NCBI RefSeq assembly: GCF_000969645.2
Contig: NZ_CP014222.1
Location: 1,335,813 to 1,399,812, forward strand
Source: Janthinobacterium sp. B9-8
GTDB taxonomy: Bacteria; Pseudomonadota; Gammaproteobacteria; Burkholderiales; Chitinibacteraceae
DNA: 64,000 nucleotides
Direction: 5' to 3'
Position numbers and translations under genes: made by a program. How positions within the stretch are numbered: position 1 is the first letter of the stretch; the number at the start of each line of letters is the position of its first letter. The notes beneath the pieces were generated by a model that worked only from the letters and a program-made list of their open reading frames with translations, ran no database searches and had not been told where the DNA came from. Positions 27,986-37,249 of the stretch are shown here, piece by piece.

Positions 27986-29689
27986 ATGACTACTGCTACT
28001 CTGTCCGGCTCCATGGAAAGCTTTGCCGCTCTGTTCGAAGAAAGCCTAACGCGTCAGGAAATGCGCGCTGGTGAAGTGATCACTGCTGAAGTGGTTGCTA
28101 TCGACCATAACTTCGTGACTGTGAATGCCGGCCTGAAGTCCGAGTCGCTCATCCCGCTCGAAGAATTTAAAAACGACAACGGTGACCTTGATGTTAAGGT
28201 TGGCGATTTCGTTCCTGTTGCGATTGATAGCCTTGAAAACGGCTATGGCGAAACTAAACTCTCCCGCGAAAAAGCAAAACGCTTGGCTGCGTGGATTGAG
28301 CTTGAAGACTGCCTCGAAAAAGCCATGGTAATGACCGGCGTTATTTCCGGTAAGGTTAAGGGTGGTCTGACTGTTATGGTTAACGGTCTGCGCGCATTCT
28401 TGCCAGGTTCTTTGGTTGATATTCGTCCGGTTAAAGACACCACCCCATTCGAAGGCAAGCAAATCGAATTCAAGGTGATCAAGCTTGACCGTAAGCGTAA
28501 CAACGTTGTTGTTTCGCGTCGTGCTGTGCTTGAAGAGTCCTTGGGCGAAGAGCGTCAAAAACTCCTTGAAACACTCAAGGAAGGCGCAATCATCAAGGGT
28601 ATCGTTAAAAACATCACAGACTACGGCGCGTTCGTTGATCTGGGTGGTATTGACGGTCTGCTGCACATCACTGACTTGGCTTGGCGTCGTGTGAAACACC
28701 CATCCGAAGTTCTGGCTGTTGGCGATGAAGTTGAAGCTAAGGTTCTGAAATTCGATCAAGAGAAGAACCGCGTATCTCTGGGTCTGAAGCAATTGGGCGA
28801 AGATCCTTGGGTTGGTTTGTCACGTCGTTACCCATCGGGTACACGTATGTTCGGTAAGGTTACTAACCTTACCGACTACGGCGCATTCGTTGAAATCGAA
28901 CAAGGCATCGAAGGTCTGGTTCACGTTTCAGAAATGGATTGGACTAACAAAAACGTTCATCCATCCAAGGTTGTTCAGCTTGGCGATGAAGTAGAAGTAA
29001 TGATTCTGGATATAGACGAAGAAAAACGTCGTATCTCACTGGGTATGAAACAGTGCATGGCTAACCCATGGGATGATTTCGCTGAAAACTTCAAGAAGGG
29101 CGACAAGATCAAGGGCGCTATCAAGTCTATTACTGACTTCGGTGTGTTCGTTGGTCTGGCTGGCGGTATCGACGGTCTGGTTCACTTGTCTGATCTTTCT
29201 TGGAACGTGGCTGGCGAAGAAGCTGTTCGCAACTACAAGAAAGGCGATGAAGTTGAAGCGATGGTTCTGTCTATCGACACTGAAAAAGAACGCATCAGCC
29301 TTGGCATCAAGCAAATGGAAGGTGATCCTTTCAACAACTACGTTTCCACTTTCGACAAAGGTTCCCTTGTTAAGGGTACTGTGAAATCTTTGGATGCTAA
29401 GGGCGCGATCATTGCTCTGTCTGAAGAAATCGAAGGTTACCTGCGCTCTACAGAAGTTTCACGCGATCGCGTTGAAGACATCCGTACTGTGCTGAAAGAA
29501 GGCGACGAAGTTGAAGCCATGATCATCAACGTTGATCGTAAGAACCGTTCGATCAACCTGTCGATCAAAGCGAAAGATTCCGCTGATGAAACAGAAGTAA
29601 TGAGCAAGCTGTCTACAGAAAGCACAGGCACTGCAGGTACAACTAGCCTTGGCGCTCTGCTGAAAGCTAAGATGTCCGGCGCTGAGTAA
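27986..29689 (+). CDS. rpsA: 30S ribosomal protein S1
   Basis: Binds mRNA and helps the 30S subunit load structured messages. The 567-residue protein has six S1/OB-fold repeats spread over about residues 30-540; the repeats [19 protein letters not shown], [15 protein letters not shown] and [15 protein letters not shown] are plainly related. ATG 27986 starts [21 protein letters not shown], the conserved S1 N-terminus; the frame from 27947 adds leader-derived residues. The codon use is strongly biased, as for highly expressed genes. Confidence 0.97.
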   Translation: MTTATLSGSMESFAALFEESLTRQEMRAGEVITAEVVAIDHNFVTVNAGLKSESLIPLEEFKNDNGDLDVKVGDFVPVAIDSLENGYGETKLSREKAKRLAAWIELEDCLEKAMVMTGVISGKVKGGLTVMVNGLRAFLPGSLVDIRPVKDTTPFEGKQIEFKVIKLDRKRNNVVVSRRAVLEESLGEERQKLLETLKEGAIIKGIVKNITDYGAFVDLGGIDGLLHITDLAWRRVKHPSEVLAVGDEVEAKVLKFDQEKNRVSLGLKQLGEDPWVGLSRRYPSGTRMFGKVTNLTDYGAFVEIEQGIEGLVHVSEMDWTNKNVHPSKVVQLGDEVEVMILDIDEEKRRISLGMKQCMANPWDDFAENFKKGDKIKGAIKSITDFGVFVGLAGGIDGLVHLSDLSWNVAGEEAVRNYKKGDEVEAMVLSIDTEKERISLGIKQMEGDPFNNYVSTFDKGSLVKGTVKSLDAKGAIIALSEEIEGYLRSTEVSRDRVEDIRTVLKEGDEVEAMIINVDRKNRSINLSIKAKDSADETEVMSKLSTESTGTAGTTSLGALLKAKMSGAE

Positions 29690-29705
29690 TATGGATCAAG
29701 GTGGG

Positions 29706-29990
29706 ATGACCAAGTCCGAGCTTATTGCAAAGCTCGCCCAGCGTTATCCGCAGCTGGTTGCGAAGGATGCAGAGCTGGCTGTGAAAACCATCTTAGATGC
29801 AATGGCCAAGAGCTTGTCTCAAGGCCAGCGCATCGAGATTCGTGGCTTTGGCAGTTTTGATCTGAATTACCGCCCGCCACGAGTGGGGCGCAATCCGAAA
29901 TCAGGTACGAAAGTATCGGTTCCGGAAAAATTTGTCCCCCACTTTAAAGCGGGTAAAGAGCTGAGAGAAAGGGTTGATGCCCTGATTTGA
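29706..29990 (+). CDS. ihfB: Integration host factor beta subunit
   Basis: DNA-bending nucleoid protein that pairs with IhfA. The sequence begins [17 protein letters not shown] and has the beta-arm signature [22 protein letters not shown] with the DNA-intercalating proline. ATG 29706 (94 residues) matches the family start; ATG 29691 would add five residues. It lies directly after rpsA, the conserved order. A terminator follows. Confidence 0.95.
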   Translation: MTKSELIAKLAQRYPQLVAKDAELAVKTILDAMAKSLSQGQRIEIRGFGSFDLNYRPPRVGRNPKSGTKVSVPEKFVPHFKAGKELRERVDALI

Positions 29991-30001
29991 TGTTCTGCTT
30001 C

Positions 30002-30030
30002 AAGGCGACACCTCAGGGTGTCGCCTTTTT
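30002..30030 (+). terminator. Rho-independent terminator after ihfB
   Basis: AAGGCGACACC (30002-30012) pairs with GGTGTCGCCTT (30017-30027) around a four-base loop, followed by T residues. Confidence 0.92.
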
Positions 30031-30142
30031 GCATAAAAGCGCGGTGTACTTCATTCTTACTTAATACCAAGTGATTGCTGATCGTTTGGATTGCGCTTAA
30101 TCGGTTACAATACGGTCTAGCTTATTTCTATGGTTTAGACCA

Positions 30143-30445
30143 ATGCGCTATTTGTTCTGGCTTATCAAATTCTTTCTATTTGTCATTATGTTTGGTTTTG
30201 CCATGCATAATGCCGAACCTGTAGTGCTTAAATTCTTTTTAGGCTATTTCTGGCAGGCACCCCTTGCTTTGCTGCTACTGGTTTTCTTTGTGATTGGTGC
30301 TGTGTTTGGTCTATTGGCCGCTTTTTCTAAAATTATTCGCTTGCGTCGTGAAGTCGTTAGCTTAAAAAAAGAATTACGCACCAAACAAACCATCGCAGAT
30401 TCAGCGCCAGATCTTTTTGTTGAACAACCTCGTGATGCGTTGTAA
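30143..30445 (+). CDS. lapA: LapA-domain inner membrane protein
   Basis: A 100-residue protein with two hydrophobic helices (about 5-25 and 40-65) and a charged, coiled tail (SKIIRLRREVVSLKKELRTKQ), the LapA/DUF1049 pattern. LapA works with LapB in control of LPS synthesis through LpxC turnover. The gene is 8 bp before lapB, as in E. coli and Neisseria. Confidence 0.88.
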   Translation: MRYLFWLIKFFLFVIMFGFAMHNAEPVVLKFFLGYFWQAPLALLLLVFFVIGAVFGLLAAFSKIIRLRREVVSLKKELRTKQTIADSAPDLFVEQPRDAL

Positions 30446-30453
30446 ATCCCTTT

Positions 30454-31623
30454 ATGCTTGAAATTGAATATTGGTGGTTAATTGCCCTGCCGGCATTTTT
30501 TGCGTTGGGCTGGTTAGCTGCGCGCGTAGATATTAAACATGTCTTGTCTGAAACACGCTCCTTGCCGGTGGCGTATTTCAAAGGGCTCAATTACTTATTG
30601 AATGGCGAAACCAATCGGGCTGTTGATGTCTATGTGGATATTGCACGTCACCATGCAGAAACGATTGAATTGCAATTTACCCTAGGGCATTTATTCCGCC
30701 GCCGTGGGGAATTGGAACGCGCTATTCGTATGCACCAAAAATTATTGGTGCGTCGTGAGCTGACTGTGGCACAGAGGCAAACTGCACAATTTGAATTGGC
30801 CTTAGACTTTATGCAGGCGGGCCTGTTTGATCGGGCTGAAAGCTTGCTGACTGAGCTGGCAGATACCGATTATGCCCGTCAGGCACGTGTTGAATTGCTG
30901 GGCGTTTATCAGCAGGAAAAAGCATGGGCGAAAGCGATTGAAACAGCACAGCAATTGCGCGATGAGCGTCATACCTATCAACATGAAATTGCGCAGTTTT
31001 ATTGTGAGTTAGCATCGCAAGGTGCTTTACGATCCGAGCCTGCTGCTGCCAGAGTCTATTTGCAAAAAGCCATAGCAGAACACCGTAAATGCGCCCGGGC
31101 AAATATGCTGCTTGCCGAGCTGGAGATTGCCGCTGGCAATGTTGATGCAGCCATCGAAGCATGGTTAAGAATTGAATCACAAGAGCCTCTATATATCGCA
31201 CTAGCTGCAAGAGGCTTGTTGGCGGCCTACGATGCACAAGGCCGGACCAGCGAGGGCACTCAGCTTCTGCTTGGTTTGTTGCGGCAATATCCTGAGCTGG
31301 ATGTGCTGGATCTGGCTTATGAGCGGCTGCTCACCGAGCAAGGCCTGCTGGCCACGCATGAGTTTGTTCGCGAGCGTCTTAAAGCGCATCCAACTATGCC
31401 CAGTTTGCGCAAAGTACTGGAAGCGCACCTTTTGGTGGCTCCAGACGATCAAAAAGTCGAGTTGGAGCTGATTGTGAAGCTGATTCACGATGCAACACGC
31501 GAGCAAACCATGTATCGCTGCACGCATTGTGGCTTTAAAGCAAAGCAATATTTCTGGCATTGCCCTGCATGCACCGAGTGGGAAACATTTCCGCCTGTGC
31601 GCGGCGCGCAAAAATCCAGCTGA
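30454..31623 (+). CDS. lapB: LapB (YciM) LPS assembly regulator, TPR protein
   Basis: Inner-membrane protein with an N-terminal helix (IEYWWLIALPAFFALGWLAAR), several TPR repeats (about 45-330) and a C-terminal rubredoxin-like metal site with two CxxC pairs (YRCTHCGFKAKQ and HCPACTEW). In enterobacteria LapB presents LpxC to FtsH and so balances LPS with phospholipid. Length 389 residues is normal. The lpx genes at the start of the window make the other half of that balance. Confidence 0.95.
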   Translation: MLEIEYWWLIALPAFFALGWLAARVDIKHVLSETRSLPVAYFKGLNYLLNGETNRAVDVYVDIARHHAETIELQFTLGHLFRRRGELERAIRMHQKLLVRRELTVAQRQTAQFELALDFMQAGLFDRAESLLTELADTDYARQARVELLGVYQQEKAWAKAIETAQQLRDERHTYQHEIAQFYCELASQGALRSEPAAARVYLQKAIAEHRKCARANMLLAELEIAAGNVDAAIEAWLRIESQEPLYIALAARGLLAAYDAQGRTSEGTQLLLGLLRQYPELDVLDLAYERLLTEQGLLATHEFVRERLKAHPTMPSLRKVLEAHLLVAPDDQKVELELIVKLIHDATREQTMYRCTHCGFKAKQYFWHCPACTEWETFPPVRGAQKSS

Positions 31624-31668
31624 TTGATATTTTAGAATTTGAAGCTATTTAAAAATACAGGATCTTGT

Positions 31669-32364
31669 ATGTCTTCCTCATCCAAAGTGGTCGTTGCCCT
31701 TGATTATGCAAGTGCTGCTGAAGCATTGGCGTTTGCTGATCGTGTTAACCCAGCGCTTTGTCGTTTAAAGGTGGGTAAGGAGTTGTTCACTCGTTGCGGC
31801 CCTCAATTGATTGAGCAGTTGGTTGCCCGTGGTTTTGATGTTTTCTTAGATCTTAAATTTCATGACATCCCGAATACCGTCGCGCAGGCCTGCAAGGCAG
31901 CTGCTGAGCTGGGTGTGTGGATGGTGAATGTGCATGCGAGCGGCGGCCGCCGCATGATGGAAGCCACGCGTGATGCTTTAGAAGCATTGCCACAGCGCCC
32001 TTTATTGATTGCTGTTACGGTGTTGACCAGCATGAATAGCAGTGACCTAGCCGAGTTAATGCTGCCAGAGCCTGCCAAGCAAGTCGAAATGCTGGCACGC
32101 CTGACGTATAGCTGCGGCCTGGATGGCGTGGTTTGCTCTGCCCATGAAGCGGGTTTAGTACGCTCATTAAGTAGCCCTGAGTTCAAATTAGTGACACCGG
32201 GAATCCGTCCGGCCAACACGGCGGTAAATGATCAATCCCGTATTATGACGCCTCAGGAGGCGATTGCAGCAGGCTCCAATTACCTTGTGATTGGCCGCCC
32301 AATTACTCAAAGTGAAGATCCTGCTGCAACACTGGCTGCAATTAACGCCAGCTTGGCGGGGTAG
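31669..32364 (+). CDS. pyrF: Orotidine 5'-phosphate decarboxylase
   Basis: Last step of UMP synthesis. The active-site signature [13 protein letters not shown] (DxKxxD) is at about residues 58-70, [11 protein letters not shown] near the start binds the base, and TPGIRP with [11 protein letters not shown] bind phosphate. ATG 31669 with AGGA upstream gives 231 residues; an in-frame ATG at 31639 is less likely. It follows lapB and precedes rfaE1, as in other Neisseriales. Confidence 0.95.
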   Translation: MSSSSKVVVALDYASAAEALAFADRVNPALCRLKVGKELFTRCGPQLIEQLVARGFDVFLDLKFHDIPNTVAQACKAAAELGVWMVNVHASGGRRMMEATRDALEALPQRPLLIAVTVLTSMNSSDLAELMLPEPAKQVEMLARLTYSCGLDGVVCSAHEAGLVRSLSSPEFKLVTPGIRPANTAVNDQSRIMTPQEAIAAGSNYLVIGRPITQSEDPAATLAAINASLAG

Positions 32365-32367
32365 GCG

Positions 32368-33315
32368 ATGCTCTCTCCTGAAGGCAAAAAAATGCTGCAA
32401 CGCGCCGTTGCAAAGGCGCGTGTGATGGTGGTGGGCGATGTAATGCTTGATCGCTATTGGTTTGGCGATGTAGAGCGTATCTCGCCTGAGGCACCTGTAC
32501 CGGTGGCGAGAATTCGTCGTACTGAAGAGCGTGCAGGAGGCGCCGCCAACGTGGCGCGTAATATTGCGGCACTCGGCGGGCAGGCTTATCTTTTGGCTGT
32601 GATTGGCGATGATGAGGCAGGGCGCAGCTTAGAGGATTTATTGCTTACTGATAAAGTAAATACCTATTTTCACCGTGATTTGAATATTGATACCACAGTG
32701 AAGCTGCGTGTACTGGCAAGGCAGCAACAGTTATTGCGGATTGATTTTGAAAGCGAGCCAAGCCATGAAGTTTTGGCAGCGAAACTGGATGATTTTAAAG
32801 CGCTCTTGCCGAATGTTGATGTGGTGATTTTGTCTGACTATGGCAAAGGTGGTTTGCGCCATGTGCAGATGATGATTGAAATTGCCCGTGCCGCAGGCAA
32901 AACCGTGCTGGTTGATCCTAAGGGCGATGAGTACGAACGCTACCGCGGTGCGACTTTGCTAACGCCTAATCGTAGCGAGTTTAAACAGGTCGCCGGAAAG
33001 TGGAGTAGTGATGATGAGCTGGCAGAAAAAGCCGAGGCCTTGCGTGCTTCTTTAGATTTAGATGCACTACTTGTTACCCGTAGCGAAGAGGGTATGACTC
33101 TGTTTCGCAAACAAGGCGTCGTGCATAAGCCAACTCATGCGCATGAAGTGTTTGATGTGTCAGGAGCTGGGGATACTGTAATTGCCACTTTAGGTTTAAT
33201 GTTAGCAGCGGGTTTAGAAATGCCAGAGGCCATGGATTGGTCGAATCGTGCTGCCGGTGTAGTAGTGGCTAAATTGGGTACAGCGGTGGTGCACCCTGAT
33301 GAGCTATTTGCTTAA
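32368..33315 (+). CDS. rfaE1: D-glycero-beta-D-manno-heptose-7-phosphate kinase
   Basis: PfkB-family kinase for the LPS heptose precursor. The protein is only the kinase half of HldE (315 residues), so the adenylyltransferase (RfaE2) must be encoded elsewhere. VVGDVMLDRYWFGDVERISPEAPVPV near the N-terminus and the C-terminal DVSGAGDTVIATLGL (catalytic Asp) are typical. The start is 3 bp after pyrF. hldD for the same pathway is at 18251. Confidence 0.94.
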   Translation: MLSPEGKKMLQRAVAKARVMVVGDVMLDRYWFGDVERISPEAPVPVARIRRTEERAGGAANVARNIAALGGQAYLLAVIGDDEAGRSLEDLLLTDKVNTYFHRDLNIDTTVKLRVLARQQQLLRIDFESEPSHEVLAAKLDDFKALLPNVDVVILSDYGKGGLRHVQMMIEIARAAGKTVLVDPKGDEYERYRGATLLTPNRSEFKQVAGKWSSDDELAEKAEALRASLDLDALLVTRSEEGMTLFRKQGVVHKPTHAHEVFDVSGAGDTVIATLGLMLAAGLEMPEAMDWSNRAAGVVVAKLGTAVVHPDELFA

Positions 33316-33335
33316 ATAAGGCTGGGGTTGATCTC

Positions 33336-33385
33336 ATTGCCATAAAAAATGCCGCCATGGCTATGGCGGCATTTTTTATGGCAAT
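33336..33385. terminator. Bidirectional terminator between rfaE1 and the diguanylate cyclase gene
   Basis: A perfect 23-bp inverted repeat (33336-33358 with 33363-33385) around a GGCT loop. The GC core GCCGCCAT is flanked by an A run on one side and a T run on the other, so it can end transcription of rfaE1 (plus) and of the converging cyclase gene (minus). Confidence 0.92.
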
Positions 33386-33390
33386 GCGGG

Positions 33391-35199
33391 CTATCTTAAG
33401 GCTACACCAGTAGGTGTTTCGGCGATTTCTACGCGATTTTTGCCTAGTTTTTTTGCCTGATACATGGCTTGATCTGCACGCTCGATAACTTGATCCCTTA
33501 CTTCGCCGGGTAGAACCAGCGCAACACCCGCGCTAAATGTAATAAGCAATTTTTCATTATTATTCAGGAAAAAGCGTTTGGTGAGTTCGCGTTGTAAGCG
33601 TTGCACTACGCTCACCGCTTCATCAATGCCTGTTTCCGGCAGAATCAATACAAATTCTTCACCGCCATAGCGAGCTACAGAATCGCTGGGGCGCAAAAGA
33701 TCTTTCACTACAGAAACCAAGTGTACAAGCGCAGCATCACCGGCGGCATGCCCTTGGCTATCGTTTAATTTTTTAAAATTGTCGATGTCTAATAAGCCAA
33801 TGCTGAGCGGGCTTTCGCTCCGTAAGGCTCTTGCCAGCTCTACATCAAACATTTCTTCTAAGCCGCGGCGGTTCAATGCGCCTGTTAGCTGATCGGTGCG
33901 TACTTTCTGGCTAACGTGAGTGAGCTCTTGTTCAAGCTCAATAATGCGATGCTGGGCATTATCGGCCTGAGCACGGGCTTCGATCAGATCGTCCCGTGAG
34001 CGGCGCACATCAAGCTGCATGCTGCGTGTGTCGCCAAGCAAAGACTCCAGCACATCTTTGATACTGTTTAGATTGTTGGCCTGTTGAATTTGCTCGGTAT
34101 ACTCACTGATTTTGCTGTGATATTGATCGGTGCTATCAGACATCACACTTAAGCGATCAATAAATGTGGCAATCATGTTTTTAAGGACGGTTTGCGTTTC
34201 TACAAGGTTGTGTTTAATTTGTCCTTGTTTGAATAAGACTTCTTTTAGCCCTGCCTCAGCATCATAAATCACTCGCATATCCAAGGGCTGCGCCATAATG
34301 GCTTGTACAACGGCCACTTGCCCGCGCACCCACTCATCTTCAATAACAACTTCCGCCATATTGTCGGTTAATAAACGCAGCAAGCCCATTAAGCCGTCGC
34401 AAAGCCGTATTTCCTGATCATTTTGCAGTTCTAACCGCAACCAAAACTTGCGTAGTCGCGGCATGAGTTTTTGGGTGCCTGCCTGATTATTTACCGTGGC
34501 CACTTCGGTGGCCAGATTGGCAGCCTCTTCTTGTAAGTCAACGTTATGAGTTAGGCGGGCTTCAATGCCTACGGTGAGTGCAAGGGTGAGTGCATCTCGC
34601 CAATCCCGCCAATCTCCATCTTCTGCCGAGGGAGAGGTGTTTGCAGCTGCGCTGTTGGTTGGGTCGGAATTGCTGTCTGATAAGGCTTCGGGGCTTTCTC
34701 CGCTTTCTACACTGGCACCGGCCCATGCTTTGATCAGTGCGGATAGCTTTTCATTAAGGGAGCTGGCGTCACTGCCAAAGTTAATCAGTACTTTTTCCAG
34801 TGATTCTTGCTTGCGGCTCGGGGTGTAAACAGGGTTGCGTAATTCCCATTGACGGATAAGATCACGAATTAAATCTGCCCAGCTGCGGCTTAGGCCGGTT
34901 TGCCCGCCCTGGCTTTCAATGCTGCGAATAATTAAGGCAGGCATATTTGCCCAGTTGGATTGACTGGCGTGTTTTTGTATCTGTTCAATATTGCGGTGTA
35001 ATTCAGGGGTTTGTCTTGGAAAGGCCCCCATGCTGGCGATCAGTCCTTTAATTGCAGGATGTAATCTGTCGCGTTCAGTGGTCCCGGCAATTTCATGATA
35101 AATCGACTCATAATGATCGGGTGTTGGCGGAACACGGCGCGTTGTGAGCTGCTTGAGCGTTTCACGAGCAATATCAGTGGGATTGCTGAGCTTTTGCAT
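33391..35199 (-). CDS. Diguanylate cyclase (GGDEF domain)
   Basis: 602-residue soluble protein making c-di-GMP. The N-terminal 370 residues are helical with an acidic Ser/Glu-rich segment (about 165-195) and match no domain I can name. A coiled coil (about 380-440) leads to the GGDEF domain (about 445-595). Motifs: LTGALNRRGLEE, LLDIDNFKKLNDSQGHAAGD, and the active site YGGEEF. An RxxD inhibitory site (RPSD) stands exactly five residues before GGEEF, so product feedback inhibition is expected. A DUF2863 gene lies upstream on the same strand. Confidence 0.93.
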   Translation of the reverse strand: MQKLSNPTDIARETLKQLTTRRVPPTPDHYESIYHEIAGTTERDRLHPAIKGLIASMGAFPRQTPELHRNIEQIQKHASQSNWANMPALIIRSIESQGGQTGLSRSWADLIRDLIRQWELRNPVYTPSRKQESLEKVLINFGSDASSLNEKLSALIKAWAGASVESGESPEALSDSNSDPTNSAAANTSPSAEDGDWRDWRDALTLALTVGIEARLTHNVDLQEEAANLATEVATVNNQAGTQKLMPRLRKFWLRLELQNDQEIRLCDGLMGLLRLLTDNMAEVVIEDEWVRGQVAVVQAIMAQPLDMRVIYDAEAGLKEVLFKQGQIKHNLVETQTVLKNMIATFIDRLSVMSDSTDQYHSKISEYTEQIQQANNLNSIKDVLESLLGDTRSMQLDVRRSRDDLIEARAQADNAQHRIIELEQELTHVSQKVRTDQLTGALNRRGLEEMFDVELARALRSESPLSIGLLDIDNFKKLNDSQGHAAGDAALVHLVSVVKDLLRPSDSVARYGGEEFVLILPETGIDEAVSVVQRLQRELTKRFFLNNNEKLLITFSAGVALVLPGEVRDQVIERADQAMYQAKKLGKNRVEIAETPTGVALR

Positions 35200-35304
35200 G
35201 GCAGGTCATTTCAGTTAAGTGGCGCAGTAATTATAGTCTATCAAGATCGGGTGTGTGGCTTGCGTTGCAGTGGCGGGCTTGCCGCTCGCCACTGTTGTTT
35301 GCTT

Positions 35305-36483
35305 TTAGTGCAGGTGAGGCGAAGGCGTGTCGTTGTTCTCTGGTGTTTCTATATGTAATAGATCGCCATCTAAGTTCGGGAACAGCGGGTTGCCGCAATC
35401 ATCGCATTGATCCATGGGGAAAGTGTGCTCGTGAATCACGATATCGGTGATGCCTGATTCACGTAAAATGGTCTCAATTTCGGCGATGCATTCGGTGTGC
35501 TCGTCTTCTCCGTCAAGCAGTGGCCAGACCACGCCGTGCAGCATGGGCTCTTCATTGCGTCTTATAAACCCAACCCGGTATTCTTCTAGGCGTTTGCCGT
35601 GGCATGCGGCAATGATGCAGGTGAGCTGCCGTGCTTCAATATTGAGTAGTAATTGTAGAAATGACACTGTGGCGCGAAGCGAATAGCCTCTAGAGGCACG
35701 ATCAGATTCCCGCCAGGCGGCAAAGTAGGAGACGGGTAGGAGTGATTCCATTGCGCAGCCGGCAAATAAGGACTGCAGTGAGCTTAGCCCTTGCTTTTGC
35801 CATTGAGCCAATACTTCTTTGCGCGTGCTGCCCTCGTCCTCTTGCCAGCGAAACAGGGCTTGCCCCTTGGGTGCAGCAATGGCCCCTAATAAATAACGAG
35901 TATCAGTTAAAAAGGCGGCGGGTTCTGCACTACTGGCTTGCTCGCATGCCAGTGTGCCATTTTCTGCAGTTAGCTTGGCTAGCATTTTGCTCAGCTTTGC
36001 GGTGTTGCAATAGCCCTGGGGGAGCTGATCGGGGCTAAATAAAAAATCGGCCAAAGATAAATGAACGCCTTTGGCAAAGACTTGCTCACTTAAGTGTTGG
36101 CGTAAATGCTGTGCACGCTCATCGCCGAGTGGGCCGGAAGGGATATTAAATCGTGACCAAGCTAATAGAGGCACAGCAAACAACACCGTTTGGCATTCTT
36201 GTTTGTTGATAATGACGCTCTGAGTTTCTGTGCATGCCTCAACGAGGTCGGCTAGCTCATTCCATGCTTGTGGATCTGTTTTGGACAAAGTATCCAGAGC
36301 ACTGTTGAGCGTGTCTTCATCTTCGTCAGCAATGATCTCTTCGAGTAAATCGACGAGCTTATCTTGCCAGAAGCGATCTTCTGCAAGGGTGCATGACAGG
36401 GATAGGCTGCTGGCAATGTGGATTAGTTCATCAACTTCAGCTGCACCACGGCTACGGCGAACGGTGCGAGGGCGTTTAGTCAT
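35305..36483 (-). CDS. DUF2863 family protein
   Basis: 392 residues, soluble, acidic. It opens with a basic MTKRPRTVRRSRGA, then helical segments and a mixed C-terminal half, ending in a metal-like CDDCGNPLFPN motif near residue 365. The overall pattern matches DUF2863, a family limited largely to betaproteobacteria whose function is not known. It is transcribed before the diguanylate cyclase gene with a 105-bp gap, so they may or may not share a transcript. Confidence 0.75.
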   Translation of the reverse strand: MTKRPRTVRRSRGAAEVDELIHIASSLSLSCTLAEDRFWQDKLVDLLEEIIADEDEDTLNSALDTLSKTDPQAWNELADLVEACTETQSVIINKQECQTVLFAVPLLAWSRFNIPSGPLGDERAQHLRQHLSEQVFAKGVHLSLADFLFSPDQLPQGYCNTAKLSKMLAKLTAENGTLACEQASSAEPAAFLTDTRYLLGAIAAPKGQALFRWQEDEGSTRKEVLAQWQKQGLSSLQSLFAGCAMESLLPVSYFAAWRESDRASRGYSLRATVSFLQLLLNIEARQLTCIIAACHGKRLEEYRVGFIRRNEEPMLHGVVWPLLDGEDEHTECIAEIETILRESGITDIVIHEHTFPMDQCDDCGNPLFPNLDGDLLHIETPENNDTPSPHLH

Positions 36484-36584
36484 TTTCTCGTTTGATCGTG
36501 GTTTATTTAATTGGAATGAATATGCGTTTGATTTTTTTATAGAAAATTGAGTGCTAAGCCAAGCTGGCTGGTTTTTTTGTGCGT

Positions 36585-37124
36585 TTATGGCGATATTTTA
36601 TGGGCGGAATAAAGGCTTGCTTCAAGATAGTGCGTATCAGGCCCGTAGCGATTGAGCTTGTTTATTATTTTGTTATCAAGCGGCTCAATGGGGGTGAATC
36701 CTTGTTTTAGCCAAAAATACTTTGCGCCCGCAACTGCAATCAGTCGCAGGTGGGTAAAGGGTTGTTGCTGTGACCAGGATAAAGCGCTATCCATTAATAA
36801 ACGGGCTAATCCAGCTCCTTGTGCCTTGGGGTGAACAGCTAAGTCGTGAATAAAATGAATATTGCAGTGAGCGCTGGCAGGAGGGAGTGGTGCGTTTAAA
36901 TCAGGAGGGGTATCGCCAGACCATGGGTGGGTCAGTAAATAGGCGGATACTTCTTCTTGGATGGTTGCAACCCAGCAGCTTGCAGGGGATTGCTGATGCT
37001 TTGCGAGCAAGTGGGTGGCATCTTCGAGTAGCTCGGCTGGGTAGCAGGCGCTCTGGATCTCCATGATTGCGGGGATGTCGCTAGGGCTGAGGTGACGAAT
37101 GCGTGTTGTATGTTTTATTTTCAC
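36585..37124 (-). CDS. GNAT family N-acetyltransferase
   Basis: 179-residue acetyltransferase. It begins with IRHLSPSDIPAIMEIQSACYP and has the acetyl-CoA motif as HDLAVHPKAQGAGLARLLMDSAL at about residues 95-117, then LRLIAVAGAKYFWLKQGF. The substrate is not known. It lies downstream of the rhlE terminator and is probably transcribed alone. Confidence 0.88.
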   Translation of the reverse strand: MKIKHTTRIRHLSPSDIPAIMEIQSACYPAELLEDATHLLAKHQQSPASCWVATIQEEVSAYLLTHPWSGDTPPDLNAPLPPASAHCNIHFIHDLAVHPKAQGAGLARLLMDSALSWSQQQPFTHLRLIAVAGAKYFWLKQGFTPIEPLDNKIINKLNRYGPDTHYLEASLYSAHKISP

Positions 37125-37143
37125 GGCTTAGCTCATAAGTAAA

Positions 37144-37170
37144 AACAGCCCATCGAGAGGATGGGCTGTT
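37144..37170 (-). terminator. Rho-independent terminator of rhlE
   Basis: AACAGCCCAT and ATGGGCTGTT form a 10-bp stem. Read on the minus strand it is followed by a T run, and it lies just after the rhlE stop and before the GNAT gene. Confidence 0.85.
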
Positions 37171-37249
37171 CATTTAATCTAAAAACACTGATTTGACGGC
37201 TTGCATTGCAAGTGGCAAATTAAGAGTTAGATTCAATGGCTAGATATGC

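Noticed and set aside
28046..28792. Long open frame (248 codons) on the minus strand inside rpsA
   Set aside because: It is the antisense shadow of a highly biased, certain gene; no ribosome site and low-complexity, unnatural composition.
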